Below, one piece after another: positions 6,407 through 14,672 of a stretch of 16,151 nucleotides of DNA. Below the pieces are notes generated by a model, which made no database searches, was not told the origin of the DNA, and was given only the letters and a program-made list of their open reading frames with translations. The translations under genes were made by a program, and so were the position numbers. How positions within the stretch are numbered: position 1 is the stretch's first letter; the number at the start of each line of letters is the position of its first letter. Source of the stretch: DATIJJ01 sp035478795 (GTDB taxonomy: Bacteria; Pseudomonadota; Gammaproteobacteria; DSM-16500); NCBI GenBank assembly GCA_035478795.1, contig DATIJJ010000058.1, forward strand, positions 1-16,151. Reading direction: 5' to 3'.

Positions 6407-7574
6407 AGTGGGTATTGATTCAATCAGTTTTTATACGTCGCATTATGCACTCGATCTCGCATCGCTTGCGAGCGCGCGTGGTATCGAAGCAGATAAATTT
6501 CATGTGGGACTGGGCCAGCATCGCATGGGCGTCACAGCGCCTTCTGAAGATATTGTGACACTTGCTGCCAATGCAGCGTTTCGTGCGATTCGCCATATCG
6601 ATCCGGCACACATTGAAATGCTGTTATTTGCAACGGAATCCGGCATTGATCAATCCAAGGCAGCTGGCATTTATGTGCATCATTTATTGGGCTTGTCTGA
6701 ACGTTGCCGCGTGATTGAATTAAAACAGGCGTGTTACAGTGCAACGCTTGCACTGCAACTGGCACTCCCTTTTTTGCGTCAGCATCCGGATAAAAAAATA
6801 TTATTGATCGCATCCGATGAAGCGCGTTATGGATTGGGAACGCCGGGTGAATCATCACAAGGCTGCGGTGCGGTTGCGATGGTTTTATCTGCCAATCCGC
6901 GCATCATTGCGTTTGATCCGGAATATGGCGTTGTGACCGAAAATGTCATGGATTTCTGGCGACCGAATTATTCGGAAGAAGCCTTTGTCGAAGGAAAATA
7001 TTCCAGCAAATTGTATTTGACGATGCTTGAAAAATCCTGGCAACAATATCACGCCTGGTCGGGTCGCGGTTTTCATCAGCATGATTATTATTGTTATCAC
7101 ACGCCTGTTCCGCGTCTGGTTGAAAAAGCACATCAACATCTCGCCAAAATCAATGGCCATGAAAAAATGACGGATGAGGAAGTGGCAGCACACGTGGGGC
7201 ATTCGCTGGAATATGGACGCAAGATTGGTAACAGTTATACAGCTTCCTTGTATGTGGGGTTGACTGCATTGCTGGATCTTGCAACCGAAGATCTTTCGAA
7301 TAAACGGATTGGTTTTTACAGTTATGGGTCAGGCTGTGTGGCGGAATATTTTAGTGGTGTCGTTCAACCGGGTTATCAACAAATGCTTGATACCGCGCAG
7401 CATGAAAAAATATTGAAAGAGCGTACGACGCTGAGTTACCCGGAATATGAAGCCTTTTACACGCATCGTTATCCCGAAGATGGCAGTCATATGGAGATGC
7501 CAACACACGAGACCGGACGGTTTCGGCTGGCGGCCATTCGTGATCATAAACGCATTTATGAGCAGGTGGATTAA
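6399..7574 (+). CDS. mvaS: Hydroxymethylglutaryl-CoA synthase
   Basis: Condenses acetyl-CoA with acetoacetyl-CoA to HMG-CoA; a thiolase-superfamily enzyme of the cytoplasm. Length 391 aa is close to that of the staphylococcal and enterococcal enzymes. The catalytic triad is visible: Glu80 in FATESG, Cys112 in KQACYSAT (the acetylated nucleophile), and His234 in CYHTPVP. The late GNSYTASLYVGL stretch and GFYSYGSGCVAEYF are typical of the family. The start is GTG, supported by GGGAG 6 nt upstream and by an 8-nt overlap with the reductase stop, which suggests translational coupling. The stop codon directly abuts the TTG start of the next gene. Confidence 0.96.
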   Translation: MLKVGIDSISFYTSHYALDLASLASARGIEADKFHVGLGQHRMGVTAPSEDIVTLAANAAFRAIRHIDPAHIEMLLFATESGIDQSKAAGIYVHHLLGLSERCRVIELKQACYSATLALQLALPFLRQHPDKKILLIASDEARYGLGTPGESSQGCGAVAMVLSANPRIIAFDPEYGVVTENVMDFWRPNYSEEAFVEGKYSSKLYLTMLEKSWQQYHAWSGRGFHQHDYYCYHTPVPRLVEKAHQHLAKINGHEKMTDEEVAAHVGHSLEYGRKIGNSYTASLYVGLTALLDLATEDLSNKRIGFYSYGSGCVAEYFSGVVQPGYQQMLDTAQHEKILKERTTLSYPEYEAFYTHRYPEDGSHMEMPTHETGRFRLAAIRDHKRIYEQVD

Positions 7575-8585
7575 TTGAACGTTCAGGCACCGGGTAAACT
7601 GATTCTCTCCGGCGAACATGCTGTCGTTTATGGAAAGCCTGCGCTTGCGATGGCGGTGAATCGCTACGTGACAGCGACAGCGCAGCCGCAATTATTGCCG
7701 CTCGTGTCATTTGATTTGTCGGATCTTGCTTACGAACATGGATTAACGTTCACAGCGCTCAATCGATTAAAAAGTCGCATCAAGGAAAATTATCAACGAT
7801 TTGTGTCGGGACAATTTCACATTCGGGATGTGTTACAAAAACCGGTGGAGCTTGCACAATTCGCCCTGTCACTTTTTTTGGAAAACTTCAATCTGAAATT
7901 AACGCAAGGTATCAAAATTCGCGTGCAGTCGGATATTCCAATCGGTTGCGGAATGGGGTCTTCTGCTGCGACGGTTTTAAGTATCGTTCATGCGATTGCG
8001 CACCATTTAAAGATCGAATTATCCTCCGAACTTTTTTTTCGTTTGGCTCTGGAAGCTGAAAACATGCAGCACGGGCATTCCAGTGGTCTTGATTTGCAAG
8101 TGTCCCTGAAAGGCGGGTGTGTGCTTGTCAAAAATGGCGAAATTGTTTCGCGTCCAGTCCCGACATTTCCGATGTATCTCGTGAATACCGGCGTGCCGAT
8201 GACGACAACGGGCGAATGTGTGGTGCATGCCGCGCGTTATTTCAAGACAAGTGATATCGGTCACGATTTTGCAGAAGTGACGGAAGCCATGGATGCGGGA
8301 TTGCAACAGCATCATCTGGCAGACATTCAGCGAGCGGTCACTGAAAATCACCATTTATTAACGCGCATTGGTGTGGTGCCATCCACAGTACAGCGTTTTA
8401 TTCAGGATGTGATGGCAAGTGGAGGCGCTGCAAAAATTTGTGGTGCGGGCGCATCGCGCGGTGAAAAAGCCGGGATTGTGCTGGTTGTCACAGAAGATGT
8501 GTCGGCACTCGCGACACTGTGTGCGCGCTATCATTATCCGCTGTTGCCAATGACAGGTGAATCGCGGGGGGTGCATATTGTTTAG
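7575..8585 (+). CDS. Mevalonate kinase (GHMP family)
   Basis: Phosphorylates mevalonate to 5-phosphomevalonate with ATP. GHMP-kinase motifs in order: motif 1 APGKLILSGEHAVVYG (5-20), motif 2 IPIGCGMGSSAA (121-132, ATP phosphate loop), the probable catalytic base Asp173 in SSGLDLQ, and motif 3 KICGAGASRGEKAG (287-300). Motif 3 normally has a glycine run (GAGGGG) and is degenerate here. Length 336 aa is normal for the family. The start is TTG directly after the mvaS stop, with AGGTGGA just upstream; starting there also gives the short N-terminus usual before motif 1. Its end overlaps the start of the next kinase. It is assigned as mevalonate rather than phosphomevalonate kinase from SGEHAVVYG and gene order; the two GHMP kinases could in principle be swapped. 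Confidence 0.85.
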   Translation: MNVQAPGKLILSGEHAVVYGKPALAMAVNRYVTATAQPQLLPLVSFDLSDLAYEHGLTFTALNRLKSRIKENYQRFVSGQFHIRDVLQKPVELAQFALSLFLENFNLKLTQGIKIRVQSDIPIGCGMGSSAATVLSIVHAIAHHLKIELSSELFFRLALEAENMQHGHSSGLDLQVSLKGGCVLVKNGEIVSRPVPTFPMYLVNTGVPMTTTGECVVHAARYFKTSDIGHDFAEVTEAMDAGLQQHHLADIQRAVTENHHLLTRIGVVPSTVQRFIQDVMASGGAAKICGAGASRGEKAGIVLVVTEDVSALATLCARYHYPLLPMTGESRGVHIV

Positions 8586-9501
8586 GGCAAGTGCGCCTGG
8601 CAGTTTGATGTTGCTCGGGGAATATGCTGTGTTGCACGGCTATCCTGCCGTGGTGTGTGCGATTGATAAACGCATTCACGTGACGCTGACACCACGCGAT
8701 GATATGTGTGTGATACTCGATTCAGCATTAGGCCATCATGAAACCACTTTGTCGCAACTTGAAGTTGTAACCCCTTTTCAATTTGTTCTCGAAACAGTTT
8801 ATACATTCAAAAAAAAATTGCGTCAGGGTTTTCATCTTCACATTGAATCGGAATTTTCAGACACAGTTGGTTTTGCATCCTCTGCTGCCGTGACGGTTGC
8901 AACCACGGCTGTGTTATCCGAATGGCTGGCATTATCTTTATCCAAAAATGAAATGATTCAAAAGGCGCGCGATATTGTGTATGCAGTTCAGGGAAGTGGC
9001 TCAGGTGCGGATGTCGCGGCGTGTGTGTCGGGCGGTCTCGTTTTTTATCGAAAAGAGCCTTTTATCGCGGAAACCCGAGCGATTCAGCATCCCATGACAG
9101 TAGTCTATTCCGGTCATAAAACCCCAACTCCTATCGCTATTCAACAAGTCGAAAAACGATTTTTGTCGTATCCCGTCTTATTTTCAAATCTGATGAAGGC
9201 GATCGGTGCATGTGTTGAACAAGGTTTTGAAGCATTGAAACAGCATGATTGGCAAGTGTTGGGTGAGATGATGACCGTTCAACAGGGATTGATGGATGCA
9301 TTGGGCGTGAATACGGCAGCAATGAATGGCATAATACACTTATTGCGACAGGAACCGGCTTTATCTGGCGTCAAAATATCCGGTTCCGGGTTCGGTGATT
9401 GTGTAGTGGCGCTCGGGGAATGTTCCGCACAACTACCAAACGGCGCGAAACAAATCAGGATCAACATGGCCAGTGAAGGAGTTCGCATTGAGAAAATCTG
9501 A
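8578..9501 (+). CDS. Phosphomevalonate kinase (GHMP family)
   Basis: The second GHMP kinase of the operon, assigned to phosphorylate 5-phosphomevalonate to the diphosphate. Motifs: SAPGSLMLLGEYAVLHG near the N-terminus, VGFASSAAVT as the ATP loop, GSGSGADVAACVSGG (similar to the GSGxDVAA stretch of phosphomevalonate kinases), and VKISGSGFGDC as motif 3. I take TTG 8578 as the start: a G-run (8565-8571) sits at good distance, it gives an 8-nt overlap with the upstream stop like the reductase-mvaS junction, and it gives a short N-terminus. An in-frame GTG at 8557 would add 7 residues and has no clear ribosome site. Length is 307 aa from the TTG. The assignment as phosphomevalonate kinase rests on motif and context; a second mevalonate-kinase-like activity cannot be excluded. 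Confidence 0.8.
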   Translation: MFRASAPGSLMLLGEYAVLHGYPAVVCAIDKRIHVTLTPRDDMCVILDSALGHHETTLSQLEVVTPFQFVLETVYTFKKKLRQGFHLHIESEFSDTVGFASSAAVTVATTAVLSEWLALSLSKNEMIQKARDIVYAVQGSGSGADVAACVSGGLVFYRKEPFIAETRAIQHPMTVVYSGHKTPTPIAIQQVEKRFLSYPVLFSNLMKAIGACVEQGFEALKQHDWQVLGEMMTVQQGLMDALGVNTAAMNGIIHLLRQEPALSGVKISGSGFGDCVVALGECSAQLPNGAKQIRINMASEGVRIEKI

Positions 9502-10489
9502 TGTCGTATCCATTGTATTGGCAGAGCAAAAGACGGTGTTGCCGCGTCATGCCTCATCCAAAGCCTATGCATCGAGCAATATTGCCTTGTGTAAATATTG
9601 GGGCAAGCGCGATCAGGAATTGAATTTGCCGGTGACGTCGAGTTTTTCCATTTCGCTCAAGAATAAAGGGGCGACGACAGAATTGGCTGTGCATAAGAGT
9701 GCGTATGATGAAGCATTTTTAAATGGCCAGGCGGTTGACTGGGTGTCTCCTTTCGGTAAACGCTTGCTGGCTTTTCTGGATTTATTTCGTGTAGAACGCG
9801 ATTTGCATTTTTCTCTTAACATTAAAACAAATATTCCGATCGGTGCTGGTCTTGCTTCATCTGCATGTGGCTTTGCATCGCTGACCAAAGCACTCGATGC
9901 CCTGTTTGGCTGGAAATTGAAAGAGCATGAATTATCAATTCTCGCGCGACTGGGCAGTGGCAGTGCGAGTCGTTCGATCTGGCAAGGTTTTGTCGAATGG
10001 CATGCCGGTATTCGGGCAGACGGGATGGACAGTTTTGGTGAATTAATTGCGGATCAGTGGCCGGAATTGCGGCTGGGTCTTCTCGTTTTGAATGAACGGG
10101 AAAAATCGGTGAGTTCGCGCGATGCGATGCAACGCACGGTCACAACGAGTCCGCTTTATAGCGCATGGCCGACCAAAGTGAATCGCGATTTGTCTGCATT
10201 AAAACAGGCGATTAGTCTGAAAGATTTTCAACTGTTTGGTAAAACCGCGGAGTCAAATGCCATGACCATGCATGCCACCATGCTGAGTGCCTGGCCGACG
10301 ATTTGTTATTTTCTCCCTGAAACAATTTTTGCTATGAATCAAATCTGGCAATTGCGTCATGATGGATTGCCGGTGTTTTTTACGCAGGATGCAGGCCCCA
10401 ATCTGAAATTGATTTTTTTGGAAAAAGACAGTGCGACGGTGGCATCCCACTTTCCGAAAATGGAAGTGATTGCACCGTTTACGGATTAG
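9488..10489 (+). CDS. mvaD: Diphosphomevalonate decarboxylase
   Basis: ATP-dependent decarboxylation of mevalonate diphosphate to IPP, the last step of the operon's pathway. Family signatures are strong: SSNIALCKYWGKRD near the N-terminus, IPIGAGLASSACGFASL as the phosphate loop, GSGSASRSIW with the conserved Arg, SSRDAM, and FTQDAGPNLKL, whose Asp is the catalytic base. TTG 9488 is chosen because a perfect AAGGAG (9476-9481) lies 6 nt upstream. The alternative GTG 9473 would add five residues and has no site. The start lies inside the end of the phosphomevalonate kinase gene (14-nt overlap), so translation is probably coupled. Length is 333 aa, normal for the family. Its stop overlaps the stop of the convergent 588-aa gene by 4 nt. 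Confidence 0.96.
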   Translation: MRKSDVVSIVLAEQKTVLPRHASSKAYASSNIALCKYWGKRDQELNLPVTSSFSISLKNKGATTELAVHKSAYDEAFLNGQAVDWVSPFGKRLLAFLDLFRVERDLHFSLNIKTNIPIGAGLASSACGFASLTKALDALFGWKLKEHELSILARLGSGSASRSIWQGFVEWHAGIRADGMDSFGELIADQWPELRLGLLVLNEREKSVSSRDAMQRTVTTSPLYSAWPTKVNRDLSALKQAISLKDFQLFGKTAESNAMTMHATMLSAWPTICYFLPETIFAMNQIWQLRHDGLPVFFTQDAGPNLKLIFLEKDSATVASHFPKMEVIAPFTD

Positions 10490-12252
10490 GGTGTTGTAAA
10501 CGCTCGCATCACACGACTGCGGGATGATGTAGCCGCGGGTGCGGGGGTGATAGCCTTCAGATAGTTTTGTAAAATGCTTGCCAGTGGATCTTTTGAAAAT
10601 TTCCCGTGGACTGACTGAACTGACTCGGATAATGCGGTGATCTTTGACGTATTGTCACATTCTTCTGTCAAAAAAGTCATGGCTGTCACGACCTGATGCA
10701 AGTCATAAGGCAGTTGTATATGTTCAATATATTTTCGTAACGCCTGAAAACAGGTTTTTTTGGCTGGATTGTCCGAGGTGAGGGTTGCGATCATATTGCC
10801 TATCAATGATTTTTGACTCTCTATCAGGAGATTATTAAAAAATTTTAAACTTTCTTTACTGTCTAAAAAAATCCTGAGTAACGCACATTTTTTCTGTGAT
10901 GATTTCAGTCTCTTGATGATATCCAACTGTTGTTCAAATGGTTCCTGATCGAGAAGTAGCTGGATTTGAATAATCGGCAGCAAGCTGATAAACGCCATGG
11001 CACCATTTGAAGACAATAATTTTTTTAAATGGGGCAATACATCCGGGTGGCATTCTGTGTCATTTGTTTTTTCTTCGGGATGTCCTCGTAATAACTGATT
11101 GATACTGATGAGGTGTTTGCACATATCCTCTTCGCGCAAGATGCTTTGAAGAGAAGCCAGTTTATCAAACACTTTCGGTAAAATCTCGGGAATAAATTTA
11201 TCTTTGGAAGCAAGTTTCAGGAGAGGCTCAAGCAACGGATAATATTTTTCCTGATTCACGATCAGGTTAAAGAGATTAGGGATATCCACAGAAAGAAAGG
11301 GAAAAATCAACAGATCATATTTTTCCTGTTCTTCCGGCGTCAACGTTAATTTTTTAAATAGCGTTGCATGCTGATCCAGCAGAACGTCTAAAAAATCCGT
11401 GTTCGCGATAAGAGAAGGATTCATGAAAAACCATTTTAATATATTCTGTTTATCTTCTATTGTTGTGATCTGTTGAAAAAGGTAACGCAGATTTAAATGG
11501 GTGATGACATTGGGAGTGGAATGTTTCACTGTTTCAAGTAATTCTTTTATTTGATCAGGGTGCCATGATGCAATGAATTTTGCGGCCTGACCAGGAAGGG
11601 CGGCCGTTTTTAAATAATTCAGTAAATCGAGATGGCAAGTTCGCCAGGGTGTTGTTTTGACGCCAGGCTGCAAAAGAGTATCGTTAATAAAAAATAAAAA
11701 TTTTTCGATATCACGAGGTTGTATCTGATCCAGCAGGTTGTTTAAATTGGGAGGTGTTTGGCAGGATGGGTCTTTGAGAAAACGTTGAATCAGGTCTCTT
11801 GTCTCATTAAATGGAAGCCGCCTTGCTATTTTACTTCGTATCAAAAGATCGATTCTCTCGGGTGGCGTCACGGATAAAAGCGCCATGATCGTCTGATTTA
11901 AATTGCGATCGATACAATAATCCAGCAAGCCTTTTTCATTATTATCAGTATCCATGAGCTGCATGAGTAATATATCGTTTTGATTATTTGAAAAATGAAT
12001 TTGAAAGAACTCATGTTCGGTAGATAAAATGGAAAAAACACATTCGGAGCGGAGTGCCCTCAGTGAAATTTTTTCGAGAAGTAGTATGATTTTGTCATAA
12101 TGGTCTGGATTATGTAATGCATATTGCAGTGCGTTTCGTCTTCCATGTCCGGCAGCGGTATTTACCCATAAATCACGTTCTTTTTGAGGAACAGATAACG
12201 GATTTTCCAACAACCGATCAAGTGTGGTGTCTTTTTTAGGTACTGTGCGCAT
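10486..12252 (-). CDS. Large helical protein of unknown function, ankyrin-like N-terminus
   Basis: A 588-aa protein I do not recognise. It appears to be almost wholly alpha-helical, rich in Leu, Ile, Asn, Gln and Lys, with repeated short helices suggesting a solenoid. Residues 34-60 (GHGRRNALQYALHNPDHYDKI onward) and 107-126 (KGLLDYCIDRNLNQTIMALL) look like degenerate ankyrin repeats: an N/G turn, a first helix, then an LLL-type second helix. No signal peptide or membrane span is visible. The C-terminus (570-588) is Ala/Ser/Thr/Pro-rich and basic. The DNA looks AT-richer than the flanking mevalonate and thiL genes, which suggests a different history. It starts 29 nt after pgpA on the same strand and so may be read from the housekeeping operon. 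GGGGA lies close to the ATG. In Legionellales such proteins are often type IV effectors; here that is only a guess. Confidence 0.75.
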   Translation of the reverse strand: MRTVPKKDTTLDRLLENPLSVPQKERDLWVNTAAGHGRRNALQYALHNPDHYDKIILLLEKISLRALRSECVFSILSTEHEFFQIHFSNNQNDILLMQLMDTDNNEKGLLDYCIDRNLNQTIMALLSVTPPERIDLLIRSKIARRLPFNETRDLIQRFLKDPSCQTPPNLNNLLDQIQPRDIEKFLFFINDTLLQPGVKTTPWRTCHLDLLNYLKTAALPGQAAKFIASWHPDQIKELLETVKHSTPNVITHLNLRYLFQQITTIEDKQNILKWFFMNPSLIANTDFLDVLLDQHATLFKKLTLTPEEQEKYDLLIFPFLSVDIPNLFNLIVNQEKYYPLLEPLLKLASKDKFIPEILPKVFDKLASLQSILREEDMCKHLISINQLLRGHPEEKTNDTECHPDVLPHLKKLLSSNGAMAFISLLPIIQIQLLLDQEPFEQQLDIIKRLKSSQKKCALLRIFLDSKESLKFFNNLLIESQKSLIGNMIATLTSDNPAKKTCFQALRKYIEHIQLPYDLHQVVTAMTFLTEECDNTSKITALSESVQSVHGKFSKDPLASILQNYLKAITPAPAATSSRSRVMRAFTTP

Positions 12253-12281
12253 GGTTCCCCGATAGGATCAAATAGAAATAG

Positions 12282-12776
12282 TCAGATGACACGGCTTAAA
12301 AAGTTTAAAATAAGAAGACTGTAAACACCAGCAAGGACATCATCTAAAATCATGCCGAATCCGCCAGATACTTTTTTATCGATATAACCAATCGGCCAGG
12401 GTTTCCAGATATCAAATAATCGAAATAAAAGAAAACCGAGTGCCATCCATAGTAATCCATGCGGCACGCCAGTCATCGTGACAAGATAGCCGACGATTTC
12501 ATCGAGACACATGCCCTGATGATCATGCACGTGGATTTCTTTCGACACACGTTCACATAACCACATGCTGCCAATGGTAATTAATATAACCAGCGAAATA
12601 TAAACAGGCAGTGAGAAGGTGCAAATGGCAAGATAAAACGGGATCGCAATGAGCGTGCCAAAAGTGCCGGGTGCAAAAGGCATTGCACCACTGCCAAAAC
12701 CAAAAGCAATAAAATGCGATGGCTTTTGCCAGATCGAATCCGGAATGGGTGGAACCGTATAATCACGCATGGTCAT
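12282..12776 (-). CDS. pgpA: Phosphatidylglycerophosphatase A
   Basis: An inner-membrane lipid phosphatase that converts phosphatidylglycerol phosphate to phosphatidylglycerol. Length is 164 aa. Motifs typical of PgpA: GFGSGAMPFAPGTFGTL (26-42), LDEIVGYLVTM (91-101), FDIWKPWPI (121-129) and GGFGMILDDVLAG (138-150); the conserved acidic residues D92, E93, D145 and D146 probably bind the metal. Hydrophobic spans fit membrane helices near 38-52, 57-73, 103-120 and 146-160. It overlaps thiL by 14 nt from ATG 12776; ATG 12770 is an alternative with AGAG upstream. The thiL-pgpA order is standard in gammaproteobacteria. Confidence 0.95.
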   Translation of the reverse strand: MTMRDYTVPPIPDSIWQKPSHFIAFGFGSGAMPFAPGTFGTLIAIPFYLAICTFSLPVYISLVILITIGSMWLCERVSKEIHVHDHQGMCLDEIVGYLVTMTGVPHGLLWMALGFLLFRLFDIWKPWPIGYIDKKVSGGFGMILDDVLAGVYSLLILNFLSRVI

Positions 12777-13713
12777 CTCTGAAATGTTGCCAGCCTTTGT
12801 CTGGTACAGGATACCGTTTGCCGTTTGAAAAAATCAAATCCAGTGTTTGAGTGTCGGTGATAGTGCCAATACACGTGCACTCTTTGGGGACGCGATTTTT
12901 TTTATCAGCAGGCACCGTAAAACAGAGTTCGTAATCATCACCGCCATTCAATGCAAAATGCAGCGCCTGATCTTTTTCCAAATGAGAAAGCGCGTTTGAT
13001 AAGGGAATCTGATCGGGATGGATTGTGGCACCCACACCACTTTTTTCAAGAATATGACCGAGATCAGCTAAAAGCCCATCGGATAAATCAATGGCGGCAC
13101 TCGCGATATCGCGTAACTGTTCGCCCAGTTGAATACGTGGAATCGGACGATTGAGTTTTTCGACACAGTTTTTTTGATCGTCAATAGACAAATTTATTTT
13201 TTTCTGCAAAAAAGCAAGACCCGCTGCGGCATCACCCGGTGTATTGCTGACATAAATGAAATCGCCGGGTTTGGCTGTGTTACGTTGAATGGCTTGTCCT
13301 GTCGGAACCAGTCCAATTGCCTGAACCGTGATAGTCAAAGGCCCTTGAGTGAGATCACCACCAATGAGTTCTGCGTGATAGTTTGTTGCGAGTGTCAAAA
13401 AATCGCGAGAAAAATCCGTCAGCCATGTTTCGTCCACTGCAGGCAATGTCAAGGCCAGTGTTAACCAGGCCGGTGTTGCGCCCATGGCAGCCAAATCACT
13501 CAAATTAACGGCCAGTGATTTAAAACCGATGTCCGCTGCAGAAGTATTTATCGGAAAATGAACACCCTTGACCAATGTGTCGGTTGTGATAACCAGTTGC
13601 TGATCCGTGGGTGGTGAAATGATCGCTGCATCATCGCCTGTTCCCAACAAAACATCTTTACGTGAAAGCGTTTGTGGTGTGAAAAAACGTTGAATGATGG
13701 CAAATTCATTCAT
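12763..13713 (-). CDS. thiL: Thiamine-monophosphate kinase
   Basis: Phosphorylates thiamine monophosphate to the active cofactor thiamine diphosphate. Length is 316 aa. Signatures: GTGDDAA (24-30), TTDTLVKGVHF (43-53), NLSDLAAMGA (70-79), ELIGGDLTQG, DLSDGLLADLGHI, and GGDDYELCF near the C-terminus. These Asp/Gly motifs bind Mg-ATP and substrate in the PurM/ThiL fold. Its ATG overlaps the nusB stop as ATGA (4 nt), a sign of coupled translation. The nusB-thiL-pgpA order is conserved across the class. Confidence 0.97.
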   Translation of the reverse strand: MNEFAIIQRFFTPQTLSRKDVLLGTGDDAAIISPPTDQQLVITTDTLVKGVHFPINTSAADIGFKSLAVNLSDLAAMGATPAWLTLALTLPAVDETWLTDFSRDFLTLATNYHAELIGGDLTQGPLTITVQAIGLVPTGQAIQRNTAKPGDFIYVSNTPGDAAAGLAFLQKKINLSIDDQKNCVEKLNRPIPRIQLGEQLRDIASAAIDLSDGLLADLGHILEKSGVGATIHPDQIPLSNALSHLEKDQALHFALNGGDDYELCFTVPADKKNRVPKECTCIGTITDTQTLDLIFSNGKRYPVPDKGWQHFRDDHA

Positions 13714-14147
13714 GATTTTTTGTGGGCCTCTATTTCAACCGTACGTAATTTACGTGCTATCTGATCCAAAATACCATTCACAAATTTGTGGCCTTCGACA
13801 GAACCAAATGTTTTGGCAAGCTCCAGTGCTTCATTGATCGCGACACGGTAGGGAATATCCGGACGGTTCGCGAGTTCATAGATGCCGAGGCGCAAAATCG
13901 CGAGCTCCACAGGATCCAGTTCGTGAAGCGGACGGCTTAAAAAGGGTTTCATCTGATTGTCGAGTGCTTCATGCTCTTTCGAAATCGCATGAATCAATTC
14001 CTTAAAATAATCCAGATCGGTTTTTTGTTTAATATGATGTACCAGAAATTCCAGTTCAATGTCAGTGATGGGTGTTCCCGACAGTTGCCATTGATACATG
14101 GCTTGCAGTGCATATTGCCTGGCGTTTCGACGCGCAGTCGGATTCAT
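13710..14147 (-). CDS. nusB: Transcription antitermination factor NusB
   Basis: A small RNA-binding protein that joins NusE (S10) at boxA of rRNA leaders to prevent Rho-dependent termination. Length is 145 aa. Typical features are the basic N-terminus ARRNARQYALQAMYQW, the middle LHELDPVELAILRLGIYEL, and IPYRVAINEALELAKTFG followed by KFVNGILD. The ribosome site GAGGAG overlaps the nrdR stop, which lies 6 nt upstream. The ribH gene that often precedes nusB is absent. A likely target, the boxA of the rRNA leader at 15950-15962, is in the same window. Confidence 0.97.
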   Translation of the reverse strand: MNPTARRNARQYALQAMYQWQLSGTPITDIELEFLVHHIKQKTDLDYFKELIHAISKEHEALDNQMKPFLSRPLHELDPVELAILRLGIYELANRPDIPYRVAINEALELAKTFGSVEGHKFVNGILDQIARKLRTVEIEAHKKS

Positions 14148-14153
14148 GTCAAT

Positions 14154-14618
14154 TCACTCCTCATTTTTTATTTTTTCAAGACGGCTCACTTCTTCACGAA
14201 AATCCTTGATGTCCTGAAAGCTTCGATAGACTGACGCAAAGCGGACATAGGCAACCGGGTCGAGGTTTTGCAATTCTTCCATGACCCATTCACCCAGTTG
14301 TCTTGAGGAAATTTCACGTTCTCCCGACGTGCGTGATTTATGAATGATGCGGTTGACAGCATTTTCAATGTATTCCTGACTCACGGGGCGTTTTTCGAGT
14401 GCGCGGGAAATACCGCCGCGCAATTTATCTTCGTTAAAGAGATCCCGTCTGCCATCGCGCTTGATGATGCGTGGCAGAGCCAGTTCAGCCGTTTCGTAGG
14501 TGGTGAAGCGTTCCTTGCAGATCAGGCATTCGCGACGTCTTCGCACCTGATTGTTTTCCCGAATCAGGCGCGAGTCCGTTACTTTGGTGTCATTCGCATA
14601 GCAAAATGGGCAGTACAT
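14154..14618 (-). CDS. nrdR: Transcriptional repressor NrdR
   Basis: An ATP/dATP-sensing repressor of ribonucleotide reductase genes. Length is 154 aa. The N-terminal zinc ribbon has C3-x2-C6 and C31-x2-C34 (CPFC, CLIC), with the basic stretch QVRRRREC between. An ATP-cone domain follows, from about residue 49 to 139 (IIKRDGRRDLFNEDKL, then YVRFASVYRSFQDI). The charged C-terminus is usual. Upstream is ispA with a 54-nt gap; downstream nusB begins 6 nt after the stop. In many relatives glyA precedes and rib genes follow nrdR; neither is present here. Confidence 0.97.
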   Translation of the reverse strand: MYCPFCYANDTKVTDSRLIRENNQVRRRRECLICKERFTTYETAELALPRIIKRDGRRDLFNEDKLRGGISRALEKRPVSQEYIENAVNRIIHKSRTSGEREISSRQLGEWVMEELQNLDPVAYVRFASVYRSFQDIKDFREEVSRLEKIKNEE

Positions 14619-14672
14619 GATGGTGCTTACCTCAACTTTCGCAGAGTTTAGCCGATTTGAATGCGCGGTGCA

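Noticed and set aside
7351..7710. Minus-strand open frames across the mvaS-mevalonate kinase junction
   Set aside because: They lie fully opposite strongly supported genes and show no family signature or start signal.
14619..14672. Separate promoter or terminator between ispA and nrdR
   Set aside because: The 54-nt gap shows no convincing -35/-10 pair and no stem with a T-run, so read-through from ispA is assumed.
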